DNA of 20,478 nt from Candidatus Woesearchaeota archaeon (lineage in GTDB: Archaea > Nanobdellota > Nanobdellia > Woesearchaeales > UBA11576), in the NCBI GenBank assembly GCA_030591125.1, contig JAUVBP010000001.1, positions 1 through 20,478 of the forward strand, written 5' to 3'. This document shows positions 1 through 6,369 of the stretch, piece by piece; the first letter of the stretch is position 1, and each line of letters begins with the position of its first letter. Made by a program: the position numbers and the translations under genes. The notes under the pieces were generated by a model. That model worked only from the letters and a program-made list of their open reading frames with translations. It was not told the DNA's origin and did no database searches.

Positions 1-19
1 GGTGTTGGGGTAAAATAAG

Positions 20-298
20 ATGTCTAAGGATGATAAAAACGTAATGATCTACTTCAGTGTTTTTGAGCCGGTCACTGAGACAGCTCAGCCTGCCACAGAG
101 CAGGATGGGACATACATAGATGGCCTTACCAATATATCCAACAGAGGGGTCCAGCTAGTGCTTCCAGAATTCTGCGGAGACAGATGCACTAAAGAATGCC
201 CTGGAACTGAAGAGACTCCAGCTGCTTTTGAAGATATAAATTCTGCAATCAGAAGCGTCACCGGCACAGCCGAGTGGCAAAAATACGATATTGAATAG
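20..298 (+). CDS. Hypothetical small acidic protein with CxxxCxxxC
   Basis: A 92-residue protein that I do not recognise. It is acidic and soluble-looking, with no signal peptide or membrane helix. The only striking feature is three cysteines at residues 52, 56 and 60 in a CxxxCxxxC arrangement, which could hold a metal or form disulfides; that is speculation. The ATG follows a GGGGT stretch about nine bases upstream, a weak ribosome site. It is the first of five short genes on the same strand (20-1397) with gaps of 11-59 bases, so it is probably part of one accessory transcript. The upstream promoter is outside or at the edge of the window. Confidence 0.55.
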   Translation: MSKDDKNVMIYFSVFEPVTETAQPATEQDGTYIDGLTNISNRGVQLVLPEFCGDRCTKECPGTEETPAAFEDINSAIRSVTGTAEWQKYDIE

Positions 299-311
299 AA
301 GGTGAGAGAAG

Positions 312-518
312 ATGTCAGACAATAAGAAAGACCACGAAAGGATCATAATTGACTGTGATGTCGCAGACCTGGATAGAGTCATGTGCGAATACGGGATGAG
401 AGTTGAGTTCGGACACGCACAGCTAGGACCTAATCCAGATTTCCAGAAAGTGAGTTTCATGGAATACCTACTACAGGGCGAAAGCATTCCGTATAGGAAG
501 ACTGAAAATCCTGAATAA
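312..518 (+). CDS. Hypothetical 68-residue protein
   Basis: An unrecognised 68-residue protein, predicted soluble, starting with a polar KKD-rich stretch followed by a hydrophobic strand (RIIIDCDV) and a mixed C-terminal half. A GGTGAG ribosome site lies about six bases before the ATG, which supports this start. The gap to the preceding gene is 13 bases and the following gene begins 29 bases downstream, so translation from a shared transcript is likely. No catalytic or binding motif is visible. The reality of the gene rests on the ribosome site and on the regular arrangement of the cluster. Confidence 0.5.
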   Translation: MSDNKKDHERIIIDCDVADLDRVMCEYGMRVEFGHAQLGPNPDFQKVSFMEYLLQGESIPYRKTENPE

Positions 519-547
519 GATTACCGACATAACAAGAGGTAAAAGAA

Positions 548-796
548 ATGAAGATGATAAAGAATTTCTTCGGAAAAGAAGCAAGGCTCAAGGACGCTTT
601 CATGGCTGTAAAAGTAGACATGGATGACCTTGACATGAAGCAGGACGCTTTCAAGGACTCTGCAAACGAGTGGATAATCCATCTCAATCAGGAGAACCGC
701 GAACTCAAGGCAAGGCTCGGGCAGCTTGAACAGAAGTCAGGCCAGAAAGTTGAGAGAATGCAGGAGAGCAACATTGAAGTGCTTCGGGATTTCTGA
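548..796 (+). CDS. Small coiled-coil protein
   Basis: An 82-residue, highly charged protein, apparently helical throughout, with heptad-like spacing of M/L/I residues from about residue 18 to 75 (for example NQENRELKARLGQLEQK). It probably forms a dimeric coiled coil. There is no signal peptide or membrane helix. An AGGT ribosome site sits about eight bases before the ATG. The stop codon is only 11 bases from the next gene, a predicted lipoprotein, so the two are probably co-translated; whether they interact is unknown. No family recognised. Confidence 0.55.
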   Translation: MKMIKNFFGKEARLKDAFMAVKVDMDDLDMKQDAFKDSANEWIIHLNQENRELKARLGQLEQKSGQKVERMQESNIEVLRDF

Positions 797-807
797 GACA
801 CACAAAA

Positions 808-1116
808 ATGGATGTCAAGCGAACAGCAAGCATCTGCACCCTTATAGCAACACTTGCTGCAACAGGAGTGAGCGGTTGCGCAGGCGGAGCCAAATATTCA
901 AATAAAGGTTTCACTGCAGAGGCATACGGCTATATCGACGCTCCAGGCACAAGCCCTGCATATAAGAGAGCGATCAACAGGCCGAATATCGTGCATCGAC
1001 CGAAAGCAAAAGAGCGATTCCCAAAGAAGGAATGCGTCCAGTACGCTGCAAGCGCTGCAGAGTCAAGGAAGAAAGACGGAAAAAGAATCACTAAATGCTA
1101 CTACAGATGGCACTAA
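808..1116 (+). CDS. Predicted small lipoprotein
   Basis: A 102-residue protein with a short charged N-terminus, a hydrophobic stretch (about residues 7-20) and a lipobox-like VSGC with the cysteine at residue 24, followed by a glycine-rich segment. This is the arrangement of archaeal lipid-anchored exported proteins. The mature part is basic, rich in K/R and contains two cysteines (ECVQYA and TKCYY) that could form a disulfide. No ribosome site is evident, but the ATG is 11 bases after the previous stop, so translational coupling is plausible. T-runs at 1136-1140 and 1146-1150 just after the stop suggest termination. Function unknown. Confidence 0.6.
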   Translation: MDVKRTASICTLIATLAATGVSGCAGGAKYSNKGFTAEAYGYIDAPGTSPAYKRAINRPNIVHRPKAKERFPKKECVQYAASAAESRKKDGKRITKCYYRWH

Positions 1117-1135
1117 CTCTCACTTCGCACACATA

Positions 1136-1150
1136 TTTTTCGATATTTTT
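1136..1150 (+). terminator. T-run terminator after lipoprotein gene
   Basis: Two runs of five T separated by CGATA lie 20 bases after the stop of the predicted lipoprotein gene. Archaeal RNA polymerase commonly terminates at such runs without a hairpin. Termination may be partial, since another small gene follows at 1176. Confidence 0.35.
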
Positions 1151-1175
1151 ACACAATCACACCAAGAGGGCAAAA

Positions 1176-1397
1176 ATGAACAGGATGTATACCCAAACTA
1201 TTGAGACCATAACTGATGAAGATAATGATTCAGGAAACCCTTTATCAGAGTCGGATCCACGATTGAGCGATCCATTCTTATATATACCAGAAATCAGGTC
1301 ACACAACAGGCCGAAAAGCATAAGCGCTCACTCAGAACCTGAAGTGCCTTACGAAACAGTCAATGCATTCTGTCTCGCAATCGCAAACAAGAGATGA
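1176..1397 (+). CDS. Hypothetical 73-residue protein
   Basis: An unrecognised protein of 73 residues, N-terminally acidic (TITDEDNDSG) and rich in S, P and E, so probably partly disordered. The open frame extends upstream to 1095, but the ATG at 1176 is preferred because GAGGG lies five bases before it and the upstream extension would overlap the preceding gene and T-runs. Last member of the small-gene cluster. No domain, signal peptide or membrane segment seen. Confidence 0.45.
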   Translation: MNRMYTQTIETITDEDNDSGNPLSESDPRLSDPFLYIPEIRSHNRPKSISAHSEPEVPYETVNAFCLAIANKR

Positions 1398-1720
1398 ATC
1401 CTGACAGGTTTATTTAATTATTTTATTTAGTCATTTCAGATGCTTCCTGTTTTTCTCACACTTTAACTCTCACTTTCAGTGTTAACTTTATGGAAAAATT
1501 CCAGAATTTTAGGTGATTTTATGTGTCGGAATGATACAATAAGGAATAAAGGCAAGACTCAAACACACTTAATAGATTTTATAGACAGAAGTCGCCTTTA
1601 TACTTGTAAACTATTCAATCGACATAAGCAAAGAAAGACCCCACACAACCGTCGACATAATTCAGACAAAGAAAACAGCTAAAACCAAAAGATTTAATCA
1701 AATACAATAAAATTTAGACT
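1398..1720. other. AT-rich intergenic region, no convincing gene
   Basis: This 323-base stretch has no gene I can support strongly. A 53-codon frame (ATG at 1521, stop ending 1682) has a GGTGA site five bases upstream and would encode a very basic peptide, but its composition is low-complexity and nothing in it is recognisable. A 12-base direct repeat, TAACTCTCACTT, occurs at 1114-1125 and 1464-1475, flanking the 1176-1397 gene. T-rich stretches just after 1397 and before 1720 probably terminate the converging transcripts. Confidence 0.4.
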
Positions 1721-2122
1721 CTACAAAATTTGTTCCAACTTTTTAAGGACAAGATCATCTCCTTTGACGTTTTTCACTTTTTTTGCATCATCTATAGAAA
1801 AAAGCTGCATGTTTTTCCCTTCAATCTGCTTAAAATGCGAGAGTTTATCATCCAAAGGGGCTATGAATACGTACCGCACCACATATAGAGTCTCATTGAC
1901 CTGATTCTCGAATATGCCTATGAATCTATGATCAGTAAGATCAAAACATAATTCTTCCTTTGTTTCTCTTACAACCGCTTCTTCAGGGCTTTCTCCCTCA
2001 TCTATCTCACCACCAAAATAACCCCATTTCTCACCTAGTTTACTGATACCTTCACGGTCTTGAAGCAATATCCTTTTCTCTTTGTCATAGAACACAATCA
2101 ATGCAACTTTCCTTGTTTTCAT
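1721..2122 (-). CDS. Nudix hydrolase
   Basis: A 133-residue single-domain Nudix protein. Family members hydrolyse nucleoside diphosphates linked to another moiety, using Mg2+ held by the Nudix box. That box is clear at residues 38-60: G38-x5-E44-x7-R52-E53-x2-E56-E57, within GGEIDEGESPEEAVVRETKE. The glycine usually found just after EExx is a cysteine here (C59), and T54 replaces the usual aliphatic residue, but all metal-binding positions are present. The length is typical of a minimal Nudix domain. Substrate cannot be told; candidates include house-cleaning of oxidised nucleotides. A GGAGGGGTAGG ribosome site precedes the ATG. It lies 22 bases downstream of the small membrane protein gene on the same strand, so probably one operon. 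Confidence 0.9.
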   Translation of the reverse strand: MKTRKVALIVFYDKEKRILLQDREGISKLGEKWGYFGGEIDEGESPEEAVVRETKEELCFDLTDHRFIGIFENQVNETLYVVRYVFIAPLDDKLSHFKQIEGKNMQLFSIDDAKKVKNVKGDDLVLKKLEQIL

Positions 2123-2144
2123 ACGACCTACCCCTCCTTGTACT

Positions 2145-2420
2145 TCACTTCTTTGGACTCAAAGGCCCCCTCAGAAGATCATTGCTCTCAAACATGAACA
2201 GCCAATTCAATATCTCAAAGAAGATGGCCAGACCCATCAATATAGGCAGTACCCACAACCAGAGCCAGAGATAAAGCAGGAATGCTATAAGTGCCACACC
2301 AACAAAGAGTCCTGCCATGATAAGTATCTTGACGGCATCGTGATAAGGCTCAATAAGGACCTTTATCTGCTTTGACACCAATTTCATCAACTTCATCAAC
2401 AAAAGATCACCATATTCCAT
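2145..2420 (-). CDS. Small membrane protein, two helices
   Basis: A 91-residue membrane protein of unknown function. After a short N-terminal amphipathic part (KLMKLVSKQIKVLIEPY), residues about 33-52 and 54-76 form very hydrophobic helices, the second Trp/Leu-rich (YLWLWLWVLPILMG), followed by a polar tail ending in SPKK. The open frame reaches 2510, but I choose the ATG at 2420. A TTTATAAA box at 2443-2450 lies 23 bases upstream, the leaderless spacing seen elsewhere in this window, and the extension would run upstream through the promoter. First gene of a probable two-gene operon with the Nudix hydrolase. Confidence 0.65.
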   Translation of the reverse strand: MEYGDLLLMKLMKLVSKQIKVLIEPYHDAVKILIMAGLFVGVALIAFLLYLWLWLWVLPILMGLAIFFEILNWLFMFESNDLLRGPLSPKK

Positions 2421-2442
2421 AGGGTGTAAGATACAAGATTCA

Positions 2443-2450
2443 TTTATAAA
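2443..2450 (-). promoter_or_regulatory. TATA box for 2145-2420 gene
   Basis: TTTATAAA, 23 bases from the ATG of the minus-strand membrane protein gene. There is no ribosome site between, so a leaderless transcript is predicted. Confidence 0.6.
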
Positions 2451-2547
2451 TATTTCACTCAAGACCAACCAGTAACAAGATTCTGGCATCATCCCACAAC
2501 AACCTCCCAAACACCCCTATTTCATGCTACTTACCCCTATTCTGATT

Positions 2548-2565
2548 GTGGAACCCGGGTTCCAC
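2548..2565. repeat. Perfect 18-bp palindrome
   Basis: GTGGAACCCGGGTTCCAC reads identically on both strands, with no central spacer. It lies between the divergent genes 2145-2420 and 2890-3204, more than 95 bases upstream of either TATA box. It may be a binding site for a dimeric regulator or a restriction-modification-type recognition sequence; neither can be decided from sequence alone. Confidence 0.7.
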
Positions 2566-2860
2566 GACAAAGACCCCTCAAACTGGTTTTGGGAAAATCG
2601 TCGGCATCATCCAATAACGTGTATGATGGTCTCCAAATCCTCCTGCGGATTCGGCAATGTTCCATAAAATACCAATTTTCAAGATATCGAAAATTCGGGA
2701 TCGTACCGAATCAAAAAAGAACTTGAAAACAGAAAAAAAAGGTCAAAAAATCAAGAAAAGAACCCGTATTCAGGCATACCAGAAGACCTTTTTTCCAAGA
2801 ACATGGCTCAGAGAGAAAGTATCCAATTCTGATAAAATAAACTAAGCAAAAACACAATGT

Positions 2861-2868
2861 TTTAATAC
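2861..2868 (+). promoter_or_regulatory. TATA box for 2890-3204 gene
   Basis: TTTAATAC (or TTTTAATA one base upstream) ends 22 bases before the ATG at 2890. No ribosome site precedes the ATG, so a leaderless message is predicted. Confidence 0.5.
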
Positions 2869-2889
2869 AGGAAACATCAAAACGCCCCT

Positions 2890-3204
2890 ATGAAAAACAG
2901 ACCAAGACGAAACTATCTGTTACTTGGAGCATCACTCCTAGTTGTCGGCCTTGTTGTTGAACTCCTGAGTATGAAAGTTCAGGCTTATACTATGAACGTC
3001 TTTTACAAGACGCTCTTGATAATGTCTATGATCGCCATAGGTTATGGTTTTGCTGAGAGTATGATTGCACCATTTGCCACAAAAGTACTCAAACTGTTCG
3101 AAAAGCGCATTGTGAAGTCAAGAGGAAAGATCATTGGCACCACTCTGTTCTACATTATCCTCTATGGAATACTTTTTGTGCTGTACTATCTGATTTTTAC
3201 ATGA
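2890..3204 (+). CDS. Small membrane protein, three helices
   Basis: A 104-residue integral membrane protein of unknown function. A basic N-terminus (MKNRPRR) precedes helix 1 (about residues 9-28). Helix 2 (about 40-60) contains GYGFAES, a basic loop follows (KVLKLFEKRIVKSRGK), and helix 3 (about 82-103) is at the C-terminus. By the positive-inside rule the N-terminus and the basic loop would be cytoplasmic. No family recognised. The TATA-like box 22 bases upstream and the absence of a ribosome site indicate leaderless initiation at this ATG. Confidence 0.7.
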   Translation: MKNRPRRNYLLLGASLLVVGLVVELLSMKVQAYTMNVFYKTLLIMSMIAIGYGFAESMIAPFATKVLKLFEKRIVKSRGKIIGTTLFYIILYGILFVLYYLIFT

Positions 3205-3298
3205 GTTCAACACAATTTAATTAGCGCAGCTAAAACTTTTAATCAAAAACATCCAAATTAAGGTATTTTCTCGACGGAAAAAGAGTTTTTTCTAAAAG

Positions 3299-3306
3299 CT
3301 TATATA
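3299..3306 (+). promoter_or_regulatory. TATA box for HTH regulator gene
   Basis: CTTATATA preceded by an A-rich TFB-recognition-like stretch (TAAAAG), 35 bases before the ATG at 3342. Initiation about 25 bases downstream would give a leader of roughly ten bases. Confidence 0.55.
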
Positions 3307-3341
3307 CGATAATATCCGAATTAAAAACAGGTAAACCTGAC

Positions 3342-3953
3342 ATGTGGGAAGACAAGTCCGGGTTCTACCTCTGTAAAAAAAAGAGAAAAGAGGTGATTGA
3401 CTTCAAACCAGCAAAGATAGTACTACAGGACCACGAACCAAGCATGAACCCGACTTCTGAGGAGCTTGCAAAGATCATCATGGCACGCACCGGGCTGGAG
3501 CCGAGAAAGTCTGGCGCGACAGACAAGATGTACCGCGTCATGCTGGAGCTTTACGAGCGCTCTAAGATAGCTTATCGCGAGAAACATCCAGAACAGGCAG
3601 TCATGACTGTCGAGGAGATGGGTGCCTTTGCAGGCATCACAAGGCAGACGATGTATGACTACCTGCGCCGCTGGCTCAACTTGAGCATGATAGTGAAGAC
3701 CTCGTACATAATTGACAATAAGGTCATAATCGGCTATAAGCTCAATGGATCTACTCTCGAGGCAAGCTTTGATAAGGCCCAGCAGCAGATCAGGAACAAC
3801 CTGGAGCTGACTTCGAAATACATCAGGGAGCTGCAGAAAAGCATAAAGAACGAGAAGATCTCCCAGTCACAGAAGATCAATGCGTTGGAAAGTGCTGATC
3901 AGCCCATACCTACAGAACCGCCCGAAAGCCAGGAAACTCTAGTTACTGCTTGA
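3342..3953 (+). CDS. Helix-turn-helix DNA-binding protein with coiled coil
   Basis: A 203-residue probable transcription regulator. An HTH lies at about residues 88-112 (MTVEEMGAFAGITRQTMYDY), with the turn glycine and RQT recognition-helix residues typical of MarR/ArsR-like winged helices. It is followed by a wing-like strand pair (KVIIGYKLNG, 127-136). Residues about 142-183 form a charged coiled coil, probably for dimerisation, and the C-terminus is a proline/glutamate-rich disordered tail. The specific family is not certain. The short leader after the TATA box makes the ATG at 3342 likely, although residues 1-17 are very basic and a later start is possible. The repeats at 4010-4137, just downstream, resemble operator half-sites and may be its targets (inference). 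Confidence 0.75.
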   Translation: MWEDKSGFYLCKKKRKEVIDFKPAKIVLQDHEPSMNPTSEELAKIIMARTGLEPRKSGATDKMYRVMLELYERSKIAYREKHPEQAVMTVEEMGAFAGITRQTMYDYLRRWLNLSMIVKTSYIIDNKVIIGYKLNGSTLEASFDKAQQQIRNNLELTSKYIRELQKSIKNEKISQSQKINALESADQPIPTEPPESQETLVTA

Positions 3954-4239
3954 AAATATTTAATTTATTTTTTGTTTATAGAAACTATAGGACTATTTCT
4001 AGTACTTACTGTCGGCACCATACCAACATCTGTCGAAATCACCCCACCAAAGAAAACCCGACACCCGTCATAAAAGATAACATAATACCGACAATTGTCA
4101 GAATCTTCTCAACACAGCATAATCACGACAACTGTCGGAATGAGCCAAACACTCGCAGACAGGAAACCCCAACAGAATCCAATGATACAGCAAAACAACC
4201 CACTAAAGTGAGCATACAGGCTCAGATACATGGAAAACA
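3954..4239. promoter_or_regulatory. Operator-like TGTCG/CGACA repeat block
   Basis: This gap between the HTH gene and the LamG-like gene contains repeated half-sites. TGTCG occurs at 4010 and 4031, and CGACA at 4059. Two inverted repeats, CGACAATTGTCAG (4089-4101) and CGACAACTGTCGG (4126-4138), are each followed by AAT and start 37 bases apart. The second has perfect 5-bp half-sites around a 2-base spacer. An open frame runs through the block but has only a TTG start overlapping the HTH stop. The arrangement suggests binding of a dimeric regulator upstream of the 4240-4247 TATA box. Confidence 0.45.
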
Positions 4240-4247
4240 TTTAAAAA
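4240..4247 (+). promoter_or_regulatory. TATA box for LamG-like protein gene
   Basis: TTTAAAAA ends 24 bases before the ATG at 4271, with no ribosome site in between, matching the leaderless pattern of several neighbours. Confidence 0.55.
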
Positions 4248-4270
4248 CAGAGACTACGTGCAGAAATATC

Positions 4271-4864
4271 ATGAAAAGAGGCAACCTACGGACAGGATTT
4301 CTTTTCCTATTGATAGCATTCCTTATACTGTTTGGCACAGCATCCCTGATAGCCAACACTACGCATGATGAGCCTAGGATAACAGGAGCCACAATAAGCA
4401 TCACAGGAGAGAACACTATCCGCGTGCCTAATAGCCATCAACCGACTCCAAGCGATACTGAGGGAACTTTAGTGCTCTGGACAAAGCCTGCTGTAGAGAT
4501 CTTCGACCAGTTCTCTGATGCCAGGGATTACATCATATTCTTCAGCGCAACAAACATACCAGGACTTAGGATAGTCTACAACCTTAACACACAACAGTTT
4601 GAAGCAGGTACACCGCTCCTGAAGAGCACGAAGATAGACATATTCGACGGGCAGAACCATCAGCTCTCATACACATTCAAGAAGGGCACAGAACAGGCGA
4701 TATACCTTGATGGTGTGAAAGTTGCCTCTTCAGAGTTCAGGCCTATGGCAATCCCAGAGCTGACGGCATTGATGATAGGTATAGATTACATAACTGAAGT
4801 TGACATTGCAGGCATTGAAGTGGCAATCTATGATAGAGTGCTTACACCTGATCAGATATATTGA
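4271..4864 (+). CDS. Membrane-anchored LamG/concanavalin-like protein
   Basis: A 197-residue protein with a basic N-terminus, an uncleaved signal-anchor helix (about residues 10-28, LFLLIAFLILFGTASL) and an extracellular domain of about 160 residues. The domain looks like a laminin G / concanavalin A-like jelly roll. The strands HQLSYTFKKGTEQAIYLDGV (130-149) match the family's 'W-x-H-V-x-x-T-Y-D-G...YVDG' pattern, and EVAIYDRVLTPDQI (183-196) matches its usual 'V-x-I-Y-N-R-A-L-S-x-x-E-I' ending. Such domains bind glycans or proteins at the cell surface. The start is set by the TATA box 24 bases upstream; the open frame extends further upstream through the repeat block but lacks support. Confidence 0.75.
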   Translation: MKRGNLRTGFLFLLIAFLILFGTASLIANTTHDEPRITGATISITGENTIRVPNSHQPTPSDTEGTLVLWTKPAVEIFDQFSDARDYIIFFSATNIPGLRIVYNLNTQQFEAGTPLLKSTKIDIFDGQNHQLSYTFKKGTEQAIYLDGVKVASSEFRPMAIPELTALMIGIDYITEVDIAGIEVAIYDRVLTPDQIY

Positions 4865-4904
4865 CCTGTAAACAATTCTATAAAGAAAAAGTCTCAAAAT
4901 ATTT

Positions 4905-6200
4905 CTAAGGTTTCCAACGCAGCATAGTCCTTGGAAATGGTATCGCTTCCTTGATGTTCTCAAGCTTACATATCCAGGCAACGACCCTTTCTGCACCGAT
5001 GCCATAACCTGAATGAGGTACGCCTCCGTATTTCCGCAGGTCGAAATACCATTCGTAATTAGAACAGTCTTCACCTTCCTTCTCCAACCTCTGCTTCATG
5101 TCCTCGACATCCATGCTACTCTGGCTTCCACCGACAATCTCTCCATACCCATCTGGTGCGAGCATATCAAAACACAATGCCTCATCTTGATTCTCAGGAT
5201 CGCGTGGCTTGTAGAACGCCATGACCTCGACAGGATAATGGGTTACGCAGACCGGCACGTCAAAGCATTCCATCAGCTTGTCCTCTTCAACTGTCCGCAG
5301 GTCCTTTCCGAATGGAACGTCCATGCCTTTCTTCTCCTTCAACAGACGAAGCGCCTCGCGATACTTTATAGTAGGCCATTCTTTCTCAGCCATCGCACGT
5401 AATTTATCAACATCCTGTCCTAAGAACTTAAGGTCTTCTGTATGCTTCTCAACGACTGCAAGAACACAGTGCTTCAATTCTTCCTTGGCAAGTTCTGATA
5501 TCTCATGAAGCCCCATCCAGGCACATTCAGTCTCGACCATCCAGAACTCAGATAAGTGACGCGAGGTTTTTGACTTCTCTGCCCTGAATGTCGGTGCAGT
5601 GCCATACACACGTTCAAGAGCATACACTGCAGCCTCTGCATACAATTGCCACGATTGGCTCAGATAAGTGGTATCTTTGTAATACTTCACTTCAAAAAGC
5701 GTACTTCCTCCTTCGCACTGGCTGGGTTGCAGTATAGGAGGATCAAATCGGATGAATCCTTTCTTGATGAAGAACTCTTCACGGACTTGCAAATAAGTGC
5801 TGCGGATCTTTAATGCAGTAGAAAGCTGCCTCGTACGCAAAGTCAAGTGCCTGTTCTCATCCATGAACTCCCTGCTCTGGTCTGATCTGATAGGGAACTG
5901 ATCACACTCACCAACGATTACAAAAGACTTGACATGGACTTCATAACCACCAGGCGCTCTCTCTTCTTTCTTGATCTCACCATGGATCTCTATGGACGCC
6001 TCTACCTGAAGCTTGTCCGCCTGCGCAAAATTATCATCACCGACAACGCCTTTATCGATCACGCACTGTATCCTATTTGTAGAATCACGCAACACCACAA
6101 ATTTCAGTTTGTTGGAGCCACGCTCCCTATACACCCATCCATGCAGCGACACTTCTCCACTGCCTTGTTTCATCGCTTCTTGTATTGTTAAGAATGTCAT
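4905..6200 (-). CDS. asnS: Asparaginyl-tRNA synthetase
   Basis: A 431-residue class IIb aminoacyl-tRNA synthetase that charges tRNA-Asn with asparagine. The N-terminal OB-fold anticodon-binding domain covers residues about 15-100 (SLHGWVYRERG...). Motif 1 lies around 147-157 (KGFIRFDPPIL), motif 2 around 203-222 (PTFRAEKSKTSRHLSEFWM, with R206 and E208), and motif 3 around 395-407 (PHSGYGIGAERVV, R405). LSQSWQLYAE (180-189) and GEIVGGSQ (353-360), plus the ending IPFPRT rather than the FPRD-R-L-x-P of AspRS, favour AsnRS over AspRS. The length is normal for the archaeal enzyme. A TATA-like element lies 31 bases upstream of the ATG. The presence of AsnRS implies direct Asn-tRNA charging rather than sole dependence on the GatCAB route. 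Confidence 0.93.
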   Translation of the reverse strand: MTFLTIQEAMKQGSGEVSLHGWVYRERGSNKLKFVVLRDSTNRIQCVIDKGVVGDDNFAQADKLQVEASIEIHGEIKKEERAPGGYEVHVKSFVIVGECDQFPIRSDQSREFMDENRHLTLRTRQLSTALKIRSTYLQVREEFFIKKGFIRFDPPILQPSQCEGGSTLFEVKYYKDTTYLSQSWQLYAEAAVYALERVYGTAPTFRAEKSKTSRHLSEFWMVETECAWMGLHEISELAKEELKHCVLAVVEKHTEDLKFLGQDVDKLRAMAEKEWPTIKYREALRLLKEKKGMDVPFGKDLRTVEEDKLMECFDVPVCVTHYPVEVMAFYKPRDPENQDEALCFDMLAPDGYGEIVGGSQSSMDVEDMKQRLEKEGEDCSNYEWYFDLRKYGGVPHSGYGIGAERVVAWICKLENIKEAIPFPRTMLRWKP

Positions 6201-6230
6201 ATTATCACATCCTACTGTAAATGAGGCTTG

Positions 6231-6238
6231 TTTAAAAA
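6231..6238 (-). promoter_or_regulatory. TATA box for asnS
   Basis: Minus-strand TTTTTAAA at 6231-6238, 31 bases from the asnS ATG, implying a leader of only a few bases. The weak AGGATGTGAT just before the ATG may help initiation. Confidence 0.45.
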
Positions 6239-6302
6239 GTTATCGCGAGGTTAGCGCCACAAGCCCTGCCCTTTGCGATTTGAGGAAATTTCCCCTGCCG
6301 AC

Positions 6303-6310
6303 TTTTATTA
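6303..6310 (+). promoter_or_regulatory. TATA box for 6370-8082 gene
   Basis: TTTTATTA, 60 bases before the ATG at 6370. A transcript starting about 25 bases downstream would carry a leader of roughly 35 bases, including the GAAGGTG ribosome site. Confidence 0.45.
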
Positions 6311-6369
6311 ACACACAAAGAGAATACACTCTCAAGAGAAATGGAGTTACTCGCTGAAGGTGTTGAGAT

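Larger units (their letters stand above)
2451..2889. other. Gene-poor region with palindrome and hairpins
   Basis: No convincing gene. A K/R-rich 62-codon frame at 2657-2845 has no ribosome site and low-complexity content. The region holds a perfect 18-bp palindrome at 2548-2565, a 10-mer GGCATCATCC at two places (about 2487 and 2603), and two overlapping hairpins (2674-2695 and 2693-2711). It could hold an operator or a small RNA, but I cannot assign one. Confidence 0.4.

Noticed and set aside
1479-1682. Short frame in AT-rich gap
   Set aside because: A GGTGA lies before an internal ATG (1521), but the product is a basic low-complexity peptide without support; mentioned only in the gap entry.
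2657-2845. 62-codon K/R-rich frame
   Set aside because: No ribosome site, AT-driven low-complexity sequence and overlap with hairpins; no recognisable features.
3950-4270. N-terminal extension of the LamG-like protein from TTG 3950
   Set aside because: It overlaps the HTH stop, has low-complexity Asn/Thr/Lys content, runs through the operator-like repeats and crosses the TATA box. The signal anchor begins at ATG 4271.
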